Below, in pieces: positions 34,416 through 46,600 of a DNA stretch of 54,582 bases. A program made the position numbers and the translations under genes. Each line of letters begins with the position of its first letter. Position 1 is the first letter of the stretch. A model generated the notes under the pieces. The model made no database searches. It was not told the origin of the DNA and was given only the letters and a program-made list of their open reading frames with translations. The stretch spans positions 1 to 54,582 of the forward strand of contig NZ_MSDO01000013.1 of assembly GCF_001937195.1 (NCBI RefSeq). The letters run 5' to 3'. This stretch comes from Salinicola socius. Lineage in GTDB: Bacteria; Pseudomonadota; Gammaproteobacteria; Pseudomonadales; Halomonadaceae.

Positions 34416-34558
34416 TAATACTCCAAACCCTACGCCCTTAAACTTGTGGCTAAGCCCAAAGTCGCCTGTTAGCTTCTGGCTCCATCGAGGTGCAGCGGGA
34501 TGCGCCATGGGCAAAAGAAGATGGCCAGTGAACCTTGGCCGGACGAGACCACCAGGAG

Positions 34559-36937
34559 ATGACTTTGGAACCGTTCATCATCACGTTCGAGCAACTGGGA
34601 ATGTCCGACGTCGAGCGCGTCGGCGGCAAGAACGCCTCGCTGGGGGAGATGATCTCCAATCTGGCGGATGCCGGTGTCACCGTGCCGGGTGGGTTCGCGA
34701 CCACGGCGCACGCCTATCGCGAGTTTCTGGCCCATGACGGGTTGAATGATCGCATCAACGCCGAGCTCGCCAGGCTCGATGTCGACGACACCGAGTTGCT
34801 GGCCAAAGTGGGCGCGAAAGTGCGTCAGTGGGTGATTGATACGCCGTTGCCGCCAGCTTTCGAAAGTGCGCTGGCCGATGCCTATCAGACTCTGCAAGCC
34901 AGGCATCCCAATCTCAAGGTGGCGGTACGTTCGTCGGCAACGGCGGAGGATCTGCCCGATGCATCGTTCGCGGGCCAGCAGGAAACCTTCCTCAATATCG
35001 ATGGTTTCGACAACGTCAAACGGGCGGTTCATGAGGTCTTCGCCTCGCTGTTCAACGATCGTGCCATCTCCTACCGCGTGCACCGCGGCTACGCTCACGA
35101 GAATGTGGCTCTCTCTGCCGGGGTGCAGAAGATGGTGCGTTCCGAGACCGCCTCGGCCGGCGTGATGTTCACGCTGGATACCGAATCGGGCTATCGTGAT
35201 GCGGTCTTCGTGACCGGTGCCTGGGGGCTGGGCGAGACGGTGGTGCAGGGCGCGGTCAACCCCGACGAGTTCTACGTCCACAAGCCGACGCTGGCGGCAG
35301 GCAAGCCGGCGGTGCTGCGGCGTACGCTGGGGTCCAAGAGAATCAAGATGGTCTATACCGATGACGCCGCCGCAGGTCGATCGGTCAAGACCGTCGACGT
35401 GGCTCACGCGGATCGTCAGCGCTTCTGCCTCAGCGATGACGACGTCATGGATCTGGCGCGTCAGGCCGTGACCATCGAGAAGCACTATGGTCGGCCGATG
35501 GACATCGAGTGGGCCCGCGACGGCGATGATGGCAAGCTCTATATCGTTCAGGCGCGACCGGAAACGGTGGTGTCGAATCAGCAAGTGGGCTCCCTCGAGC
35601 GGTTCACGCTCAAGCACAAGAGTCGCGTACTGGTCGAGGGTCGCGCCATCGGGCAGCGCATCGGTCAAGGCAAGGTCAAGCTGGTGGGATCGCCGGAAGA
35701 GATGCACAAGGTGCAGCCTGGCGACGTACTGGTGACCGACATGACCGATCCGGACTGGGAGCCGATCATGAAGCGGGCTTCCGCGATCGTGACCAACCGC
35801 GGCGGGCGCACCTGCCATGCGGCGATCATCGCTCGCGAGCTGGGTATTCCCGCGGTGGTGGGCTGTGGCGATGCCACCACGTTGCTGGAAGACGATGTCG
35901 AAGTGACGGTTTCCTGTGCCGAGGGCGATACCGGCCATGTCTATCAGGGCAAGCTCGAGTTCGAGTGTCAGACGACCAGCGTCGATGGCATGCCCGAGAT
36001 TCCGTTCAAGATCATGATGAACGTCGGCAACCCCGACCGAGCCTTCGCCTTCGCGGGACTGCCCAACGACGGCATCGGACTGGCGCGTCTGGAGTTCATC
36101 ATCAACCGCATGATCGGAGTCCATCCGCGAGCATTGATGGACTACGACAAGCTCTCCAGCGACCTGCAGCAGACCATCGACCTGCGTACGGCGGGCTACG
36201 CCGATCCGGTCAGTTTTTATGTCGATCGCCTCGTCGAGGGCATCTCGACGCTGGCGGCTGCGTTCTACCCCAAGCGGGTGATCGTGCGGCTGTCGGATTT
36301 CAAGTCCAATGAATACGAGAACCTGATCGGGGGCAAACTCTACGAGCCGGGTGAAGAGAACCCGATGCTGGGCTTCCGCGGTGCATCACGCTATATCTCT
36401 GACGATTTCCGCGCCTGTTTCGAGCTGGAATGTCGGGCCCTGAAGCGTGTTCGCGACGAGATGGGGCTCACCAATGTCGAGATCATGGTGCCGTTCGTGC
36501 GCACCCCTGCCGAAGGCAAGGCGGTTGTCGATCTGCTCGAGGCCAACGGCCTCAAGAGCGGCGAAGCGGGGCTGAAGATCATCATGATGTGCGAGCTGCC
36601 CTCGAATGCGCTGCTGGCCGACGAGTTCCTCGAGCACTTCGACGGTTTCTCCATCGGCTCCAACGATCTGACGCAGCTGACGCTGGGGCTGGATCGGGAT
36701 TCCGCAATCATCGCGCACCTTTTCGATGAGCGTGATCCTGCCGTCAAGAAGCTCCTGTCGATGGCGATTCAGGCTTGCAAGGCGCAGGGCAAGTACGTAG
36801 GCATTTGCGGTCAGGGTCCATCGGATCACCCGGAACTCGCCAAATGGCTGATGGAGCAGGGTATCGATTCCGTCTCCCTGAATCCGGATGCCGTACTCGA
36901 GACCTGGTTCATGTTGGCGGGTGAGACCCTGGGCTGA
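34559..36937 (+). CDS. ppsA: Phosphoenolpyruvate synthase
   Basis: Converts pyruvate and ATP to PEP, AMP and phosphate in gluconeogenesis. 792 residues, the E. coli length. The N-terminal ATP-grasp domain ([15 protein letters not shown], then [20 protein letters not shown]) is followed by the swivelling domain with the phosphohistidine in [17 protein letters not shown] (about residue 420) and the C-terminal PEP/pyruvate barrel ending in [11 protein letters not shown]. The threonine two residues before the histidine, the target of PpsR, is conserved. The ATG at 34559 fits homologues although AGGAG abuts it without spacing; an in-frame TTG lies at 34535. Confidence 0.95.
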   Translation: MTLEPFIITFEQLGMSDVERVGGKNASLGEMISNLADAGVTVPGGFATTAHAYREFLAHDGLNDRINAELARLDVDDTELLAKVGAKVRQWVIDTPLPPAFESALADAYQTLQARHPNLKVAVRSSATAEDLPDASFAGQQETFLNIDGFDNVKRAVHEVFASLFNDRAISYRVHRGYAHENVALSAGVQKMVRSETASAGVMFTLDTESGYRDAVFVTGAWGLGETVVQGAVNPDEFYVHKPTLAAGKPAVLRRTLGSKRIKMVYTDDAAAGRSVKTVDVAHADRQRFCLSDDDVMDLARQAVTIEKHYGRPMDIEWARDGDDGKLYIVQARPETVVSNQQVGSLERFTLKHKSRVLVEGRAIGQRIGQGKVKLVGSPEEMHKVQPGDVLVTDMTDPDWEPIMKRASAIVTNRGGRTCHAAIIARELGIPAVVGCGDATTLLEDDVEVTVSCAEGDTGHVYQGKLEFECQTTSVDGMPEIPFKIMMNVGNPDRAFAFAGLPNDGIGLARLEFIINRMIGVHPRALMDYDKLSSDLQQTIDLRTAGYADPVSFYVDRLVEGISTLAAAFYPKRVIVRLSDFKSNEYENLIGGKLYEPGEENPMLGFRGASRYISDDFRACFELECRALKRVRDEMGLTNVEIMVPFVRTPAEGKAVVDLLEANGLKSGEAGLKIIMMCELPSNALLADEFLEHFDGFSIGSNDLTQLTLGLDRDSAIIAHLFDERDPAVKKLLSMAIQACKAQGKYVGICGQGPSDHPELAKWLMEQGIDSVSLNPDAVLETWFMLAGETLG

Positions 36938-36967
36938 GCCTCACCCCCACGACACGTTTCCGAGTCG

Positions 36968-36997
36968 GCCGGCGCGATACATTCGCGCCGGCTTTTT
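36968..36997 (+). terminator. Terminator of ppsA
   Basis: GCCGGCGCG pairs with CGCGCCGGC around ATACATT, followed by TTTTT. Confidence 0.93.
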
Positions 36998-37011
36998 CGT
37001 GCCGTCGATAG

Positions 37012-38826
37012 TCAGGAACGCAGCCAGTTGCGCAGTTTGACCAGCAGCAGCTCACCGTCGGACATCCCGCGGCGCTCCTCGAGAATCCGGGTCAATGCTT
37101 CGGGGCGATCGGTGATGATGTTGTCGACGCCCATATCCAGATAGCGTGACATGTCGCCGATGTCGTTGACGGTCCATACCGCGACACCGCGGCCGCTGTC
37201 ATGGATGGTTCGCAGCAGACTCGGCGTCGCCTGCGTGTGGCGCAAGCCGATGATATCGGCGTCCGTCGTGTTCAGTGCGCCGGGCAGCACGAACTGCAGA
37301 AAGAGCGTGGTGCGCATGTCGTCGTCGAGTCCCTTGACCATCTCTATGACACCGGGAGACAGCGACGCGATGACGGCATGATCCGTCATCCGGCTGGCTT
37401 TCAGTTGGGCGAGAACCTGGCGGGCCAGCTGCTCGGCGGTCCCGGGCGTCGGCTTGAGCTCGACATAGAGCCCGATACGATGTTTCGCGTTGTCGAGAAT
37501 CTGCTGGAAGGTGGGAATGCGTTCACCGACAAAGGCGTCGCCGAAGTAGGAGCCCACGTCGACCTGCTCGATCTCCTCGAGCGTCATGTCGCTGATATTG
37601 CGATCGACGCCGGTCAGCCGGCTGAGGTTGTTGTCGTGGGAGACGACGACCTCGCCGTCACCGCTCAGACGCACGTCGAGCTCCAGATAGTCGGCGCCGT
37701 CGACGATGGCCTGGTTCATGGCCGCCAGCGTGTTCTCCGGCGCGACCAGCGAACTCCCGCGATGGGCGGTAATGGTGACATGATCGTTGATCTCGAAGCC
37801 GTGCAGTATCCATCCCGCCTGGCCCAGCGCGAACACCAGTAGCAGGATTTCCGCGCCCCAGGCGATGACCCCGGAGCGTTGCGGTATGGCAGCGGAGCGA
37901 AATACTGCCACGCGTCCGATGGCACGGTGATAGAGCGTGATGACCAGCATGCTGTTGGCCGCGATACCCAGAAAGGTCAGCGCGATCGTGGTGACGATAT
38001 AGAGCGCCAGATAAGCCAGCATGGCCGGTACCAGCACGCTGTTGCGCTCGGGCAGCTGACCCAGCAGCGCACTGCCCAGTGCATTGAAGCCGAGGGTGAA
38101 GACGATCGGAATGGCGATCACCAGCAGGGCGATGCCGACCACCAGCAGCGCCATGCGGAAACGCCGGCCTTGGGTCAGCTCGCGGCTACGTTCCAGGGCG
38201 GCAATTGGCTTCAAGCCTTCCAGCATCATCGAGGGCAGAGCCAGGAACCAGCGAAAATAGAGGGCGGCGCTCAGCAGTACGAGAACCAGGAGGATGGGCG
38301 TGGCGATCGCAACAAAATCCCACAGCACTGGCGGTTTGAGATGAATCAGAATGTAGGGTTCGATATCGCCCAGCATCGCGTGGTACAGATGCGCGAGTCC
38401 GATGGCAAACGGCGCGGCAAGCAGCAGGTGACTGCCGACCTGAAGGAAAGTCAGCGTCACCAGGGCTGGAAAACGGCGCAGTACGTCCCACAGCGAGCCC
38501 ATGGCCACGCGATAGCGGTTGCCGGCCGGACTCGAGACGACGAGCATCATTCCGGCCTGCTGGAGAAAAATCACCAGAAAACTGAGCCCCACGGCCGCGA
38601 GCAGCCAGATCAGACCCCACGGCGACAGCGCGACATCGAGGATCTGACCGTTGCTGAGCACCGGTCGGCCGATACGATGGAGCAGGCCGGAGAGGGTGTT
38701 GGCCGACAGCGGCACCCATACCGCCGAGGCCAGCAGGGTAAAGAATAGATGGAACGCGATCAGCGAGCGCAGGTGGGCGCGAATCTGGCGTGCGATATCC
38801 TGAATGAGCGGTCGGGGAGCTAGCAT
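37012..38826 (-). CDS. Membrane-anchored glycerophosphodiester phosphodiesterase
   Basis: About 604 residues. The first about 340 hold multiple membrane helices of the type found in membrane-linked glycerophosphodiesterases. The C-terminal about 240 residues are a GDPD domain with the catalytic HRG (TAHRGSSLVAPENTLAA), metal-binding ELDVRLSGDG and VVSHD. It probably splits glycerophosphodiesters to glycerol-3-phosphate and an alcohol at the membrane. The start at 38826 (MLAPRPLIQD) was chosen; an in-frame ATG at 38898 adds 24 polar arginine-rich residues and lies about at the expected transcription start. It converges on ppsA. Confidence 0.82.
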   Translation of the reverse strand: MLAPRPLIQDIARQIRAHLRSLIAFHLFFTLLASAVWVPLSANTLSGLLHRIGRPVLSNGQILDVALSPWGLIWLLAAVGLSFLVIFLQQAGMMLVVSSPAGNRYRVAMGSLWDVLRRFPALVTLTFLQVGSHLLLAAPFAIGLAHLYHAMLGDIEPYILIHLKPPVLWDFVAIATPILLVLVLLSAALYFRWFLALPSMMLEGLKPIAALERSRELTQGRRFRMALLVVGIALLVIAIPIVFTLGFNALGSALLGQLPERNSVLVPAMLAYLALYIVTTIALTFLGIAANSMLVITLYHRAIGRVAVFRSAAIPQRSGVIAWGAEILLLVFALGQAGWILHGFEINDHVTITAHRGSSLVAPENTLAAMNQAIVDGADYLELDVRLSGDGEVVVSHDNNLSRLTGVDRNISDMTLEEIEQVDVGSYFGDAFVGERIPTFQQILDNAKHRIGLYVELKPTPGTAEQLARQVLAQLKASRMTDHAVIASLSPGVIEMVKGLDDDMRTTLFLQFVLPGALNTTDADIIGLRHTQATPSLLRTIHDSGRGVAVWTVNDIGDMSRYLDMGVDNIITDRPEALTRILEERRGMSDGELLLVKLRNWLRS

Positions 38827-38948
38827 GGCGTCGAGGCGGCGTTCCTTCCTGGATCGAGTGGTCTCGGCGGTGAATGATGACGCATGACAGAGCGTCATAG
38901 TGTTGTCTTCAACCCGTCATATATGCAAGTTGGTGCCGCATGCCGGCA

Positions 38949-38974
38949 ACGGAAAGGCCGCCCGAGGGCGGCCT
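38949..38974 (-). terminator. Terminator of the outer-membrane protein gene
   Basis: On the minus strand AGGCCGCCC-TC-GGGCGGCCT is a perfect 9-bp stem followed by TTTCC. It lies 26 bases after the stop of the barrel gene. Confidence 0.75.
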
Positions 38975-38999
38975 GGAGGCGACAGTCGAGACGGGCCGT

Positions 39000-39596
39000 C
39001 TAGAATTGCCAGCCCACCGAAGCGGTATAGGTATCGATTTGATAGTCGCTATCGAAATCATAGCGTTCATACTCGGTGCGCAGCAGGAGGTGTTGGTAAT
39101 GGAACTGGACACCACCGCCATAGACCGGATCGATACCGTCATTGTCATCGAGATCGCCTGAGGTGGCGCCGAGGTTGCCGCTGGCATCCGTTTCCCATCT
39201 GGCCATCCCCGCCTTGGCGAAAAGCTCGAAGCCGGCGCCGACCGGTAGCTTGCCGACAAGACTGAGACCGTAGGCCTTGCTCTTGAGATCGACAACGTTG
39301 CCGCCGCGAATCAGGTTGGCCTCGCCCAGGTCGGTGTAGAAAGCCTCGGTGGCGAAGTAGCGGTTGTACTCGTAGCCGACGAAAGCCTTGTAGACGCTGT
39401 CATCATTATCGACCCGGTAGGTTTCACCGCCGGCGCCGGCGAACTTGCCGATGTCGCTGTCGCTACCCTGTACCTCGCCGTAGCCGCCGCCGATACCGAG
39501 ATAGAGGCCGTCGGCGTTGGCGGCCTGTGCCGCCGGCGCAGCGAGTACCAGTGGCGATAGCGCGACCGGCAGCGCCATCCAAGCTTGAATCCTCAT
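39000..39596 (-). CDS. Outer-membrane beta-barrel protein (OmpA-like fold)
   Basis: About 198 residues. A signal peptide spans residues 1-25 (MRIQAWMALP start, cut after AQA before ANADGLY). The mature part alternates polar and hydrophobic residues in strands such as GLYLGIGGGYGEV, YKAFVGYEYNRYFATEAFY and YTASVGWQF, ending in a terminal phenylalanine as required for barrel insertion. The size suits an eight-stranded barrel of the OmpA/OprF N-domain type without a peptidoglycan-binding domain. AGGAG lies 7 bases before the ATG at 39596. Function cannot be specified. Confidence 0.8.
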   Translation of the reverse strand: MRIQAWMALPVALSPLVLAAPAAQAANADGLYLGIGGGYGEVQGSDSDIGKFAGAGGETYRVDNDDSVYKAFVGYEYNRYFATEAFYTDLGEANLIRGGNVVDLKSKAYGLSLVGKLPVGAGFELFAKAGMARWETDASGNLGATSGDLDDNDGIDPVYGGGVQFHYQHLLLRTEYERYDFDSDYQIDTYTASVGWQF

Positions 39597-39765
39597 GGTC
39601 GATCTCCTGTTGTTGGGCCTGGGTGGGGACTTGTCGGCCGTACATGTCTTGCCGCTATCCCTCGAGAGAGCGCCACGAGAATAGCGAACAGCGTTTGATG
39701 ATGGATAGGACTCTAATTTCAGCCTTCGAGGGAAGCAAGGATTACCGCCACTTGCTATGACGAGC

Positions 39766-39797
39766 ACAAAAAAACGCCCCACATCAGCGGGGCGTTT
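39766..39797 (-). terminator. Terminator of acnB
   Basis: On the minus strand AAACGCCCC pairs with GGGGCGTTT, followed by a seven-base T-run. It lies 43 bases after the acnB stop. Confidence 0.92.
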
Positions 39798-39839
39798 CGG
39801 TGACCTCTTCATGAAGCTGCGAGCATCGGAAGAGACGTA

Positions 39840-42443
39840 TCAGGCTTCCTGGGCGACCGGAATGACGGTAGCGGCCGCTTTCTGGAAGTCCTCTATCTCA
39901 TGGAAGTTCAGGTAGCGGTAGATTTCCCCCGCCATGGCATTGAACTCGCCCATGGTAGCTTTGTATTCCTCGACCGTTGGCAGGCGGCCCTCGACGGCGG
40001 CAATCGCCGCAAGTTCTGCCGATGCCAGATAGACATTGGCACCGTCGCCCAATCGGTTGGGGAAGTTGCGCGTTGAGGTGGATACCACGGTGGATTTCGG
40101 CGCCACACGTGCCTGGTTGCCCATGCAGAGAGAGCAGCCCGGCATCTCCATGCGCGCGCCAGCCTTGCCGTAAATGCCGTAGTAGCCTTCCTCGGTCAGC
40201 TGATGTTGATCCATCTTGGTCGGCGGCGCAAGCCACAGCCGTGTTTTCAGGCTGCCAGGAGGCTGTTTTTCGAGCAATTTCCCGGCGGCACGGAAGTGAC
40301 CGATGTTGGTCATGCAGGAGCCGATGAAGACTTCGTCGATCTGTGTACCGGCCACTTCGGAAAGTAGGCGGGCGTCGTCCGGATCGTTGGGGGCGCACAG
40401 CACCGGCTGGTCGATCTCGGCCAGATCGATCTCGATCACTGCGGCGTATTCGGCGTCGGCATCGGCGCGCATCAGGCTGGGGTCGGCCAGCCATGCTTCC
40501 ATGGCTTCAATGCGGCGTTCCAGCGTGCGGCGATCGCCATAGCCTGCGCTGATCATCCACTTCAGCAGCGTGACGTTGGAATTCAGATATTCCGTGACGC
40601 GATCCTCTCCCAGCGTGATGGTGCAACCGGCGGCACTGCGCTCGGCGGAGGCGTCCGAGAGCTCGAACGCCTGCTCGGCGGTGAGATCCTCGAGACCTTC
40701 GATCTCCAGGATGCGACCGGAGAAGATATTTTTCTTGCCGGATTTGGCGACGGTCAGATGACCGCTCTGGATCGCGTGATAGGGAATCGCGTGGACCAGG
40801 TCGCGCAGGGTGATGCCGGGTTGACGCTCGCCCTTGAAGCGAACCAGAACCGATTCCGGCATGTCCAGCGGCATGACGCCGGTAGCCGCAGCGAAGGCCA
40901 CCAGACCCGATCCGGCGGGGAAGGAGATGCCCAGCGGGAAGCGGGTATGGGAGTCACCGCCGGTGCCGACCGTATCCGGCAGCAGCATGCGGTTGAGCCA
41001 GGAGTGGATGATGCCGTCGCCGGGACGCAGAGACACGCCCCCACGATTCATGATGAAGTCGGGCAGGGTGTGATGCGTTTCGACGTCGACCGGCTTGGGG
41101 TAGGCAGCGGTGTGGCAGAAGGACTGCATCACCAGATCGGCCTGGAAGCCGAGGCACGCCAGGTCCTTGAGCTCGTCGCGAGTCATCGGTCCGGTAGTGT
41201 CCTGCGAACCGACGGTGGTCATCTTCGGCTCGCAGTACATGCCGGGGCGAACGCCATCCATGCCGCAGGCCTTGCCGACCATCTTCTGGGCCAGGGTGAA
41301 TCCCTTGCCGGTATCGATCGGCTGTTCCGGCTTGCGGAAGATGTTCGAGCCCGGCAGGCCAAGTTCATTACGGGCCTTTTCGGTCAGGCCGCGACCGATG
41401 ATCAGCGGAATACGGCCGCCGGCGCGCACTTCATCGAGAATGACCTGGGTCTTGAGTGCGAAGGTGGAAACCACTTCGTCGCTATCGTGACGGGTCACTT
41501 TGCCTTCGTAGGGGAAGACGTCGATCACGTCGCCCATTTCGAGCTTGTCGACGTCCATTTCGATCGGCAGGGCGCCGGCATCTTCCATCGTGTTGAAAAA
41601 GATGGGCGCGATCTTGCCGCCGAAGCAGAAACCGCCTGCGCGCTTGTTGGGCACGTACGGAATGTCGTCGCCGAAGAACCACAGCACCGAATTGGTAGCG
41701 GACTTGCGCGAGGAGCCGGTGCCCACCACGTCCCCGACATAGGCCACCGGGAAGCCTTTCGCCCTGACCGCTTCGATCTGTGACATCGGCCCTTTGGAAC
41801 CGGCGACTTCCGGCTCGATGCCTTCGCGGGGGTTCTTGAGCATGGCGTTGGCATGCAGCGGGATGTCCGGTCGTGACCAGGCGTCCGGCGCCGGCGAGAG
41901 ATCGTCGGTGTTGGTTTCGCCCGGCACCTTGAACACCGCGATGCTGATCTTCTCGGGCAGTGCCGGCCTGGCCAGGAACCACTCGGCATCGGCCCAGGAT
42001 TCGACCACGCGCTGCGCGATCGCATTGCCATTCTTGGCGCGTTCGGCGACATCGTGGAAGGCATCGAACATCAGCAATGTGTGCTTCAGCTGTTCGCCGA
42101 CTTCCTGAGCCAGTTCGCTGTCATCGAGCAGTTCGACCAGCGTGGCGATGTTGTAGCCGCCCTGCATCGTTCCCAGAAGCTTGACCGCGTGAATTCTGTC
42201 GATCAGCGGTGAGCTCGCTTCACCCTTGGCGATAGCGGTGAGGAACCCTGCCTTGACGTAAGCGGCTTCATCGACGCCCGGCGGCACGCGATCGGTGATC
42301 AGTTCGAGGAGAAACGCCTCTTCGCCAGCTGGCGGCTGCTTCAGCAGCTCGATCAGCTGGGCAGTCATTTCGGCGTTCAACGGCTTCGGTGGCACGCCCT
42401 CCAGGGCGCGCTCCTCGACATGTTGGCGGTAAGCTTCAAGCAC
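39840..42443 (-). CDS. acnB: Aconitate hydratase B (bifunctional with 2-methylisocitrate dehydratase)
   Basis: Isomerises citrate and isocitrate in the TCA cycle; AcnB also handles 2-methylisocitrate. About 867 residues (E. coli 865). The N-terminal HEAT-like domain, the swivel domain with [20 protein letters not shown], and the 4Fe-4S cysteines in [11 protein letters not shown] and CSLCMGNQ are present. The GTG start at 42443 ([12 protein letters not shown]) aligns with known AcnB N-termini and has GAGG 9 bases upstream; an in-frame ATG at 42458 adds five residues. A 5' leader of about 100 bases is expected. Confidence 0.94.
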   Translation of the reverse strand: MLEAYRQHVEERALEGVPPKPLNAEMTAQLIELLKQPPAGEEAFLLELITDRVPPGVDEAAYVKAGFLTAIAKGEASSPLIDRIHAVKLLGTMQGGYNIATLVELLDDSELAQEVGEQLKHTLLMFDAFHDVAERAKNGNAIAQRVVESWADAEWFLARPALPEKISIAVFKVPGETNTDDLSPAPDAWSRPDIPLHANAMLKNPREGIEPEVAGSKGPMSQIEAVRAKGFPVAYVGDVVGTGSSRKSATNSVLWFFGDDIPYVPNKRAGGFCFGGKIAPIFFNTMEDAGALPIEMDVDKLEMGDVIDVFPYEGKVTRHDSDEVVSTFALKTQVILDEVRAGGRIPLIIGRGLTEKARNELGLPGSNIFRKPEQPIDTGKGFTLAQKMVGKACGMDGVRPGMYCEPKMTTVGSQDTTGPMTRDELKDLACLGFQADLVMQSFCHTAAYPKPVDVETHHTLPDFIMNRGGVSLRPGDGIIHSWLNRMLLPDTVGTGGDSHTRFPLGISFPAGSGLVAFAAATGVMPLDMPESVLVRFKGERQPGITLRDLVHAIPYHAIQSGHLTVAKSGKKNIFSGRILEIEGLEDLTAEQAFELSDASAERSAAGCTITLGEDRVTEYLNSNVTLLKWMISAGYGDRRTLERRIEAMEAWLADPSLMRADADAEYAAVIEIDLAEIDQPVLCAPNDPDDARLLSEVAGTQIDEVFIGSCMTNIGHFRAAGKLLEKQPPGSLKTRLWLAPPTKMDQHQLTEEGYYGIYGKAGARMEMPGCSLCMGNQARVAPKSTVVSTSTRNFPNRLGDGANVYLASAELAAIAAVEGRLPTVEEYKATMGEFNAMAGEIYRYLNFHEIEDFQKAAATVIPVAQEA

Positions 42444-42550
42444 GGTGGAGAGCCTCATCTAGTGTTAGAGCCCGCATGAGCAATGCGTTTTCCCGGTCGC
42501 CGGAAGGGGGGATTCCCGTCGACCGAGATCGGCTGCGGTGGGCGCAGCGA

Positions 42551-42579
42551 AGTCTACGTGAAACTGTCGACAATGTTAA
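42551..42579 (-). promoter_or_regulatory. Candidate acnB promoter
   Basis: On the minus strand TTAACA (-35, 42579-42574) and TAGACT (-10, 42556-42551) are spaced by 17 bases. The remainder of the 42459-42852 gap holds no recognisable gene and no obvious promoter for miaE. Confidence 0.45.
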
Positions 42580-42852
42580 GAAGCCGCTGGTGATCGGCTT
42601 TGCGGCGGGTATGTGCGTAGCAAGTCAATGCCACCATGGTCGGGAAAATGGCTATCGAAGTCTGATCCTGCAGGCGCTACCATGACGCCATGCTTCATCG
42701 AATCCACTCTGATTCAACGCATCGAGCCAGGCGAACCGCTCCCCGCGCCGCGAATCGCCCTGGGGCGGCCCCGGCCTATCGATGCTATCGGGTGTCTCCT
42801 GTCCTCACTTCACGCGCTCGACAGTCACCTGTCGACCGCTCGACTAACGCCC

Positions 42853-43515
42853 ATGCCGACCGAACCCATGACGAATTGCCCCGATCCCGCCACCGACGAT
42901 CTGCTGCCGGTCGAGCTGCTCGACTTTCTGCCGTGTAACACCCCGCAGCGCTGGATAGACGCGGCGCTGGAGAATCCGGCGCTGCTGCTGATCGACCACG
43001 CACAGTGCGAGAAGAAAGCGGCGTCGACCGCCATGAGTCTGATGTTTCGTTACGTCGACCGTCCGGAGCTGTTGACCAAGATGTCGCAGCTGGCCCGTGA
43101 AGAGCTTCTGCACTTCGAGCAGGTCGTCGGGCTGATGCAGGGGCGGGGCATCGATTATTCCCATATTCCGGCGTCGCGCTACGCCGAGGGGCTGCGCGAG
43201 CACGTGGCGCGCGAGGAGCCCCAGCGCCTGATCGATATCCTGATCGTCGGCGCGTTCATCGAGGCGCGCTCGTGTGAGCGTTTTGCCAGGCTGATCCCCC
43301 ATCTCGACGAGTCTCTTGCCAGGTTCTATCGCTCGCTGGTGCGATCGGAAGGACGGCATTTCGAGGATTATCTGGGGCTCGCGGAGCGCTATGCCGGCAA
43401 GGCCTTCGTCGCGGAGCGGGTGGCCCGCTTCGCAACCCACGAGCAGGCGTTGATTGAAGGCGAAGATGCCATGTTTCGCTTCCATAGCGGCGTGCCGGCA
43501 GCGCGGGATCATTGA
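42853..43515 (+). CDS. miaE: tRNA-(2-methylthio-N6-isopentenyladenosine-37) hydroxylase MiaE
   Basis: Di-iron enzyme that hydroxylates ms2i6A37 in tRNAs reading UNN codons. About 220 residues. The metal ligands are visible as the glutamate in HAQCEKKAAS, the pair in REELLHFEQV, the glutamate in IEARSCERF and the pair in SEGRHFEDY, the ferritin-like arrangement of MiaE. The start is uncertain: ATGs at 42853 and 42868 have no clear ribosome binding site, and a longer frame back to 42613 looks non-coding. It depends on upstream modification by MiaA and MiaB, not in this window. Confidence 0.88.
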   Translation: MPTEPMTNCPDPATDDLLPVELLDFLPCNTPQRWIDAALENPALLLIDHAQCEKKAASTAMSLMFRYVDRPELLTKMSQLAREELLHFEQVVGLMQGRGIDYSHIPASRYAEGLREHVAREEPQRLIDILIVGAFIEARSCERFARLIPHLDESLARFYRSLVRSEGRHFEDYLGLAERYAGKAFVAERVARFATHEQALIEGEDAMFRFHSGVPAARDH

Positions 43516-43658
43516 GCCGCGGACTCGCGCCACTGCACGTTGCCGAGCTGCGGCCGTACCGATCGACTGAGCGGGTCGGGTACGGCCATCTCGCGAGTGA
43601 TCGTCGGACGGCTGCATCTTGACTGGATGCTGCAACTCTCACCGGACAATGGAAACCC

Positions 43659-46600
43659 ATGAACCCAGGTCGAGCCACAACAACAATCGCGCTCTTTGGA
43701 CATTTCAGTTATCAGCAGGATGAGCGGACCCTGACGCAGTTCAGCTACGATAAAGTGAAGGCGCTGCTGGTTTACCTGCTGATGCAGGAAACGCCGGTCA
43801 GCCGTGCCTCACTGGCGGAAATGCTGTGGCCGGATCAGGGCGTCAAATCCGGGCGGACCAATCTTCGCCATGCCTTGCACTGCCTGCGTCATAGCCTGGG
43901 CGATCTTGCCGAGTCATCCCTCTCCGTCACCCGCCAGACGATCGCCTTCGATCTGCCGACGTCCGTGGCCTGGGATCTGCGCGCCGCAGACGGCTTGCTT
44001 CACCAGCCGCCGACCGTGGCGACGCTGGAACAGCTGCTCGATCATTATCGCGGCGATCTGCTGGAGGAGCTGCATCTGGGGCAGTGCGTCGTTTTCCAGC
44101 AATGGCTGGTGCGCACGCGAGGCGAGTGGCGCCAGCGCTTGATCGAATATGCCGAGCGAGTGCTCGAGACCGCCTCGGCATTACCCGAGGCGCTGCTGCG
44201 GACCCTGATCCATCGCCTCCCCGGCTACGGCCCTTTTCACGAGCGCCTGGTTCGGCAGCTCGCCGAGCACGGGCAGTTCGCCGCCGCCCGCGAGCAGTTC
44301 AACGCCTTCCTTCAGCACTTGGCGCTGTCCGGACAGCAGCCCGAGCCCGGTTTTCTGCAGTTGGCGAGATTCTGGTCGGAAGTGCCGGCGCAGGGATTGG
44401 CCGGCACCGACTGGTTGAGTCAGGCGGGTTGCTCCGTTTCACGCGGGGCGCAGAGGGAGGCGGCGGGCTACTCCGCGGAAGATATCGACTACCGGCAGAT
44501 CACGGTGATGGCGATTGCGCTGCGACCGGTGGATGCCGGCAACGATCTCGGCCGGGCGCTCGCCTGTCTGAAAGCGCAGGGGCAGCTGTTTCAATGGCTG
44601 GAAACCCAGTGTCGTCACTTGGGTGGTTTCTGGCAGGCGGCCGTGGGAAGCGGGGTCGGTCTGGCCTGTTTCGGCACCCACGGGCCCACCCACCAGTTGG
44701 CCGAGTTGGTGGCACTTTTCGAGCACTGCCGACAGGGTCTGGCGCGTGAACTCGATAGCGTCTGGGAAGGTGACGACTCGCCACCGCGCTTCACCCTGAC
44801 GGCGGGGCTGGATAGCGGTCGCGTGATCTGGTTGCCCGAGCGGCAGTCGATCGATCCATTTGGTGACGTGACTCAGGTGGCGTTGGCCATGATGGTGGCC
44901 GCGCAGAGCAGTGAACTCGTGATCTCACTCAATGCCAGTCAGCATCTGCCACCCGCGTTCGATCTTCAGTCGCGGCTGACGCCCCGTTTGATCAGCAGCG
45001 ACGGACGCGTTCAGCGGCGTGGCCTGGTGCTTGGGGTGGAATCGGCGGGACGCGAGGCCTTGCCGCCCAGTCTGATGGGGCGCGAGTCGGAGTTGCGTCA
45101 GCTGCGAGACGCGCTGGCTCGGGTCTCCCTGGGGTTGCGTCAGAGCCTGCTGGTGCTAGGGGATACCGGCATCGGCAAGTCCGCGTTGATGATTCATTTT
45201 CGGGAGTCTCTCCAGCATGAAGACGTCGCGGTGTTCTGGCGTCCCACGACTCGGCTATCCAGTCAGAGCTCGTACGGCCTGGTCCAATCGCTGCTTCGCT
45301 GGTATCTGGAGCGGGAGCCTGACGGCGAAGCGCTCGGTGCATTGATCGATCGGACGGTTGCGCTGAAGAAAATCGGGAGCGAGCGCCGGCAGTTGCTGAT
45401 CGATGTGCTGGGTCGCGAGCCGCTGGCGCGCGAGGATGCCGACGAAGCCGTGGAGCTGGTCACGCAGTTGGTCCAGGCGCTGATCCTCGAGATGACCGCG
45501 TCGCGCCGGCCGTTGGTGATCATCGTCGATGACCTGCAGTGGCTGGATGAACCCTCGCTCAAGGTGTTGCAGAACCTCCAGGCCAGACTGCCGATTCATA
45601 CCGCCTCGTTGCTGATCGCCTCGCATCAGAACCGGGAGGTGCCATCGGTCAGATTGAACTGGGATCAACAGGTGATGCTGGCACGCCTCGATGCACGCCA
45701 GGCCGCGGACATGCTGGACTATCTGGCTCGACGCCATCGTCTCAAGCTCGGGCCAAGACTGCGCGAACAGTTGATCGAACGGTGCGAAGGCGTCCCCCTC
45801 TATCTGCAGGAGATCTGTCGTCGGCTGGAGATCGATCGGCGCGAGGGCCGGCGGCTGGACGTCGACAGTCTGCCGAGCGGGCTGCTGGGGCTGTTGGCGA
45901 GTCGCATCGATCAGTTGCAGGGTGATCGGCAGGTTGCGCACATGGCGGCAACGTTTGGTCGCCAGTTCGAAGCGGGCATGTTGGGCGACTGTCTGGAAGC
46001 CAGCGACGGTGCGCTCAAGGTCGCGCTGGAGCAGATGCGGCGGTTGGAGATCATCGAACCCTGCGAGACCCATCCCTACGACTTTCAGTTCACCCACCCG
46101 CTGCTGCAGGAAGCGGCCTATCTCTCCTGCCCGCAGGACGTCCGTGTCGTGCTGCATCAGCGGGTGGTGGAAGTGATCGAGTCCCGCTACCCCGCCTGGA
46201 TCAGCCGTCATCCGGGGGATTTCGCCGAGCATCTTCGACGCGGGGGAGATCCGGCTCGCGCTGCCCGCTATTTCGAGATGGCGGCTCGTGGCGGGCTCAA
46301 GGTGAGCGCCAATCGCACGGCCCTGAAGATGGCGGAATCCGGCCTGGCTTGCCTGAACGAAGGTTCCGCTGGTGGCGCCGAGCGTCAGATCAGTCTGCTG
46401 ACAGTGAAGGGGCAGGCCTGCTATGCGCTGGAAGGACATGGTTCGCGGGCGGCGCACGAGAGCTTCATTCAGGCGCAGAAAATGTGGCAGGGCTCGGTGC
46501 TGGATGACGAGGAGGCCGATGATCAGGCGTTTCTGGTGACCTGGGGGCTGTGGGTGGGCGCGAGCCAGCGTCACGCCAATCGCGACGCGGAATCTCTGGC

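Noticed and set aside
34469-36124. 551-residue minus-strand frame opposite ppsA
   Set aside because: ppsA is unambiguous, and the opposite frame is the mirror of its codon pattern, rich in His, Asp and Gly without a domain.
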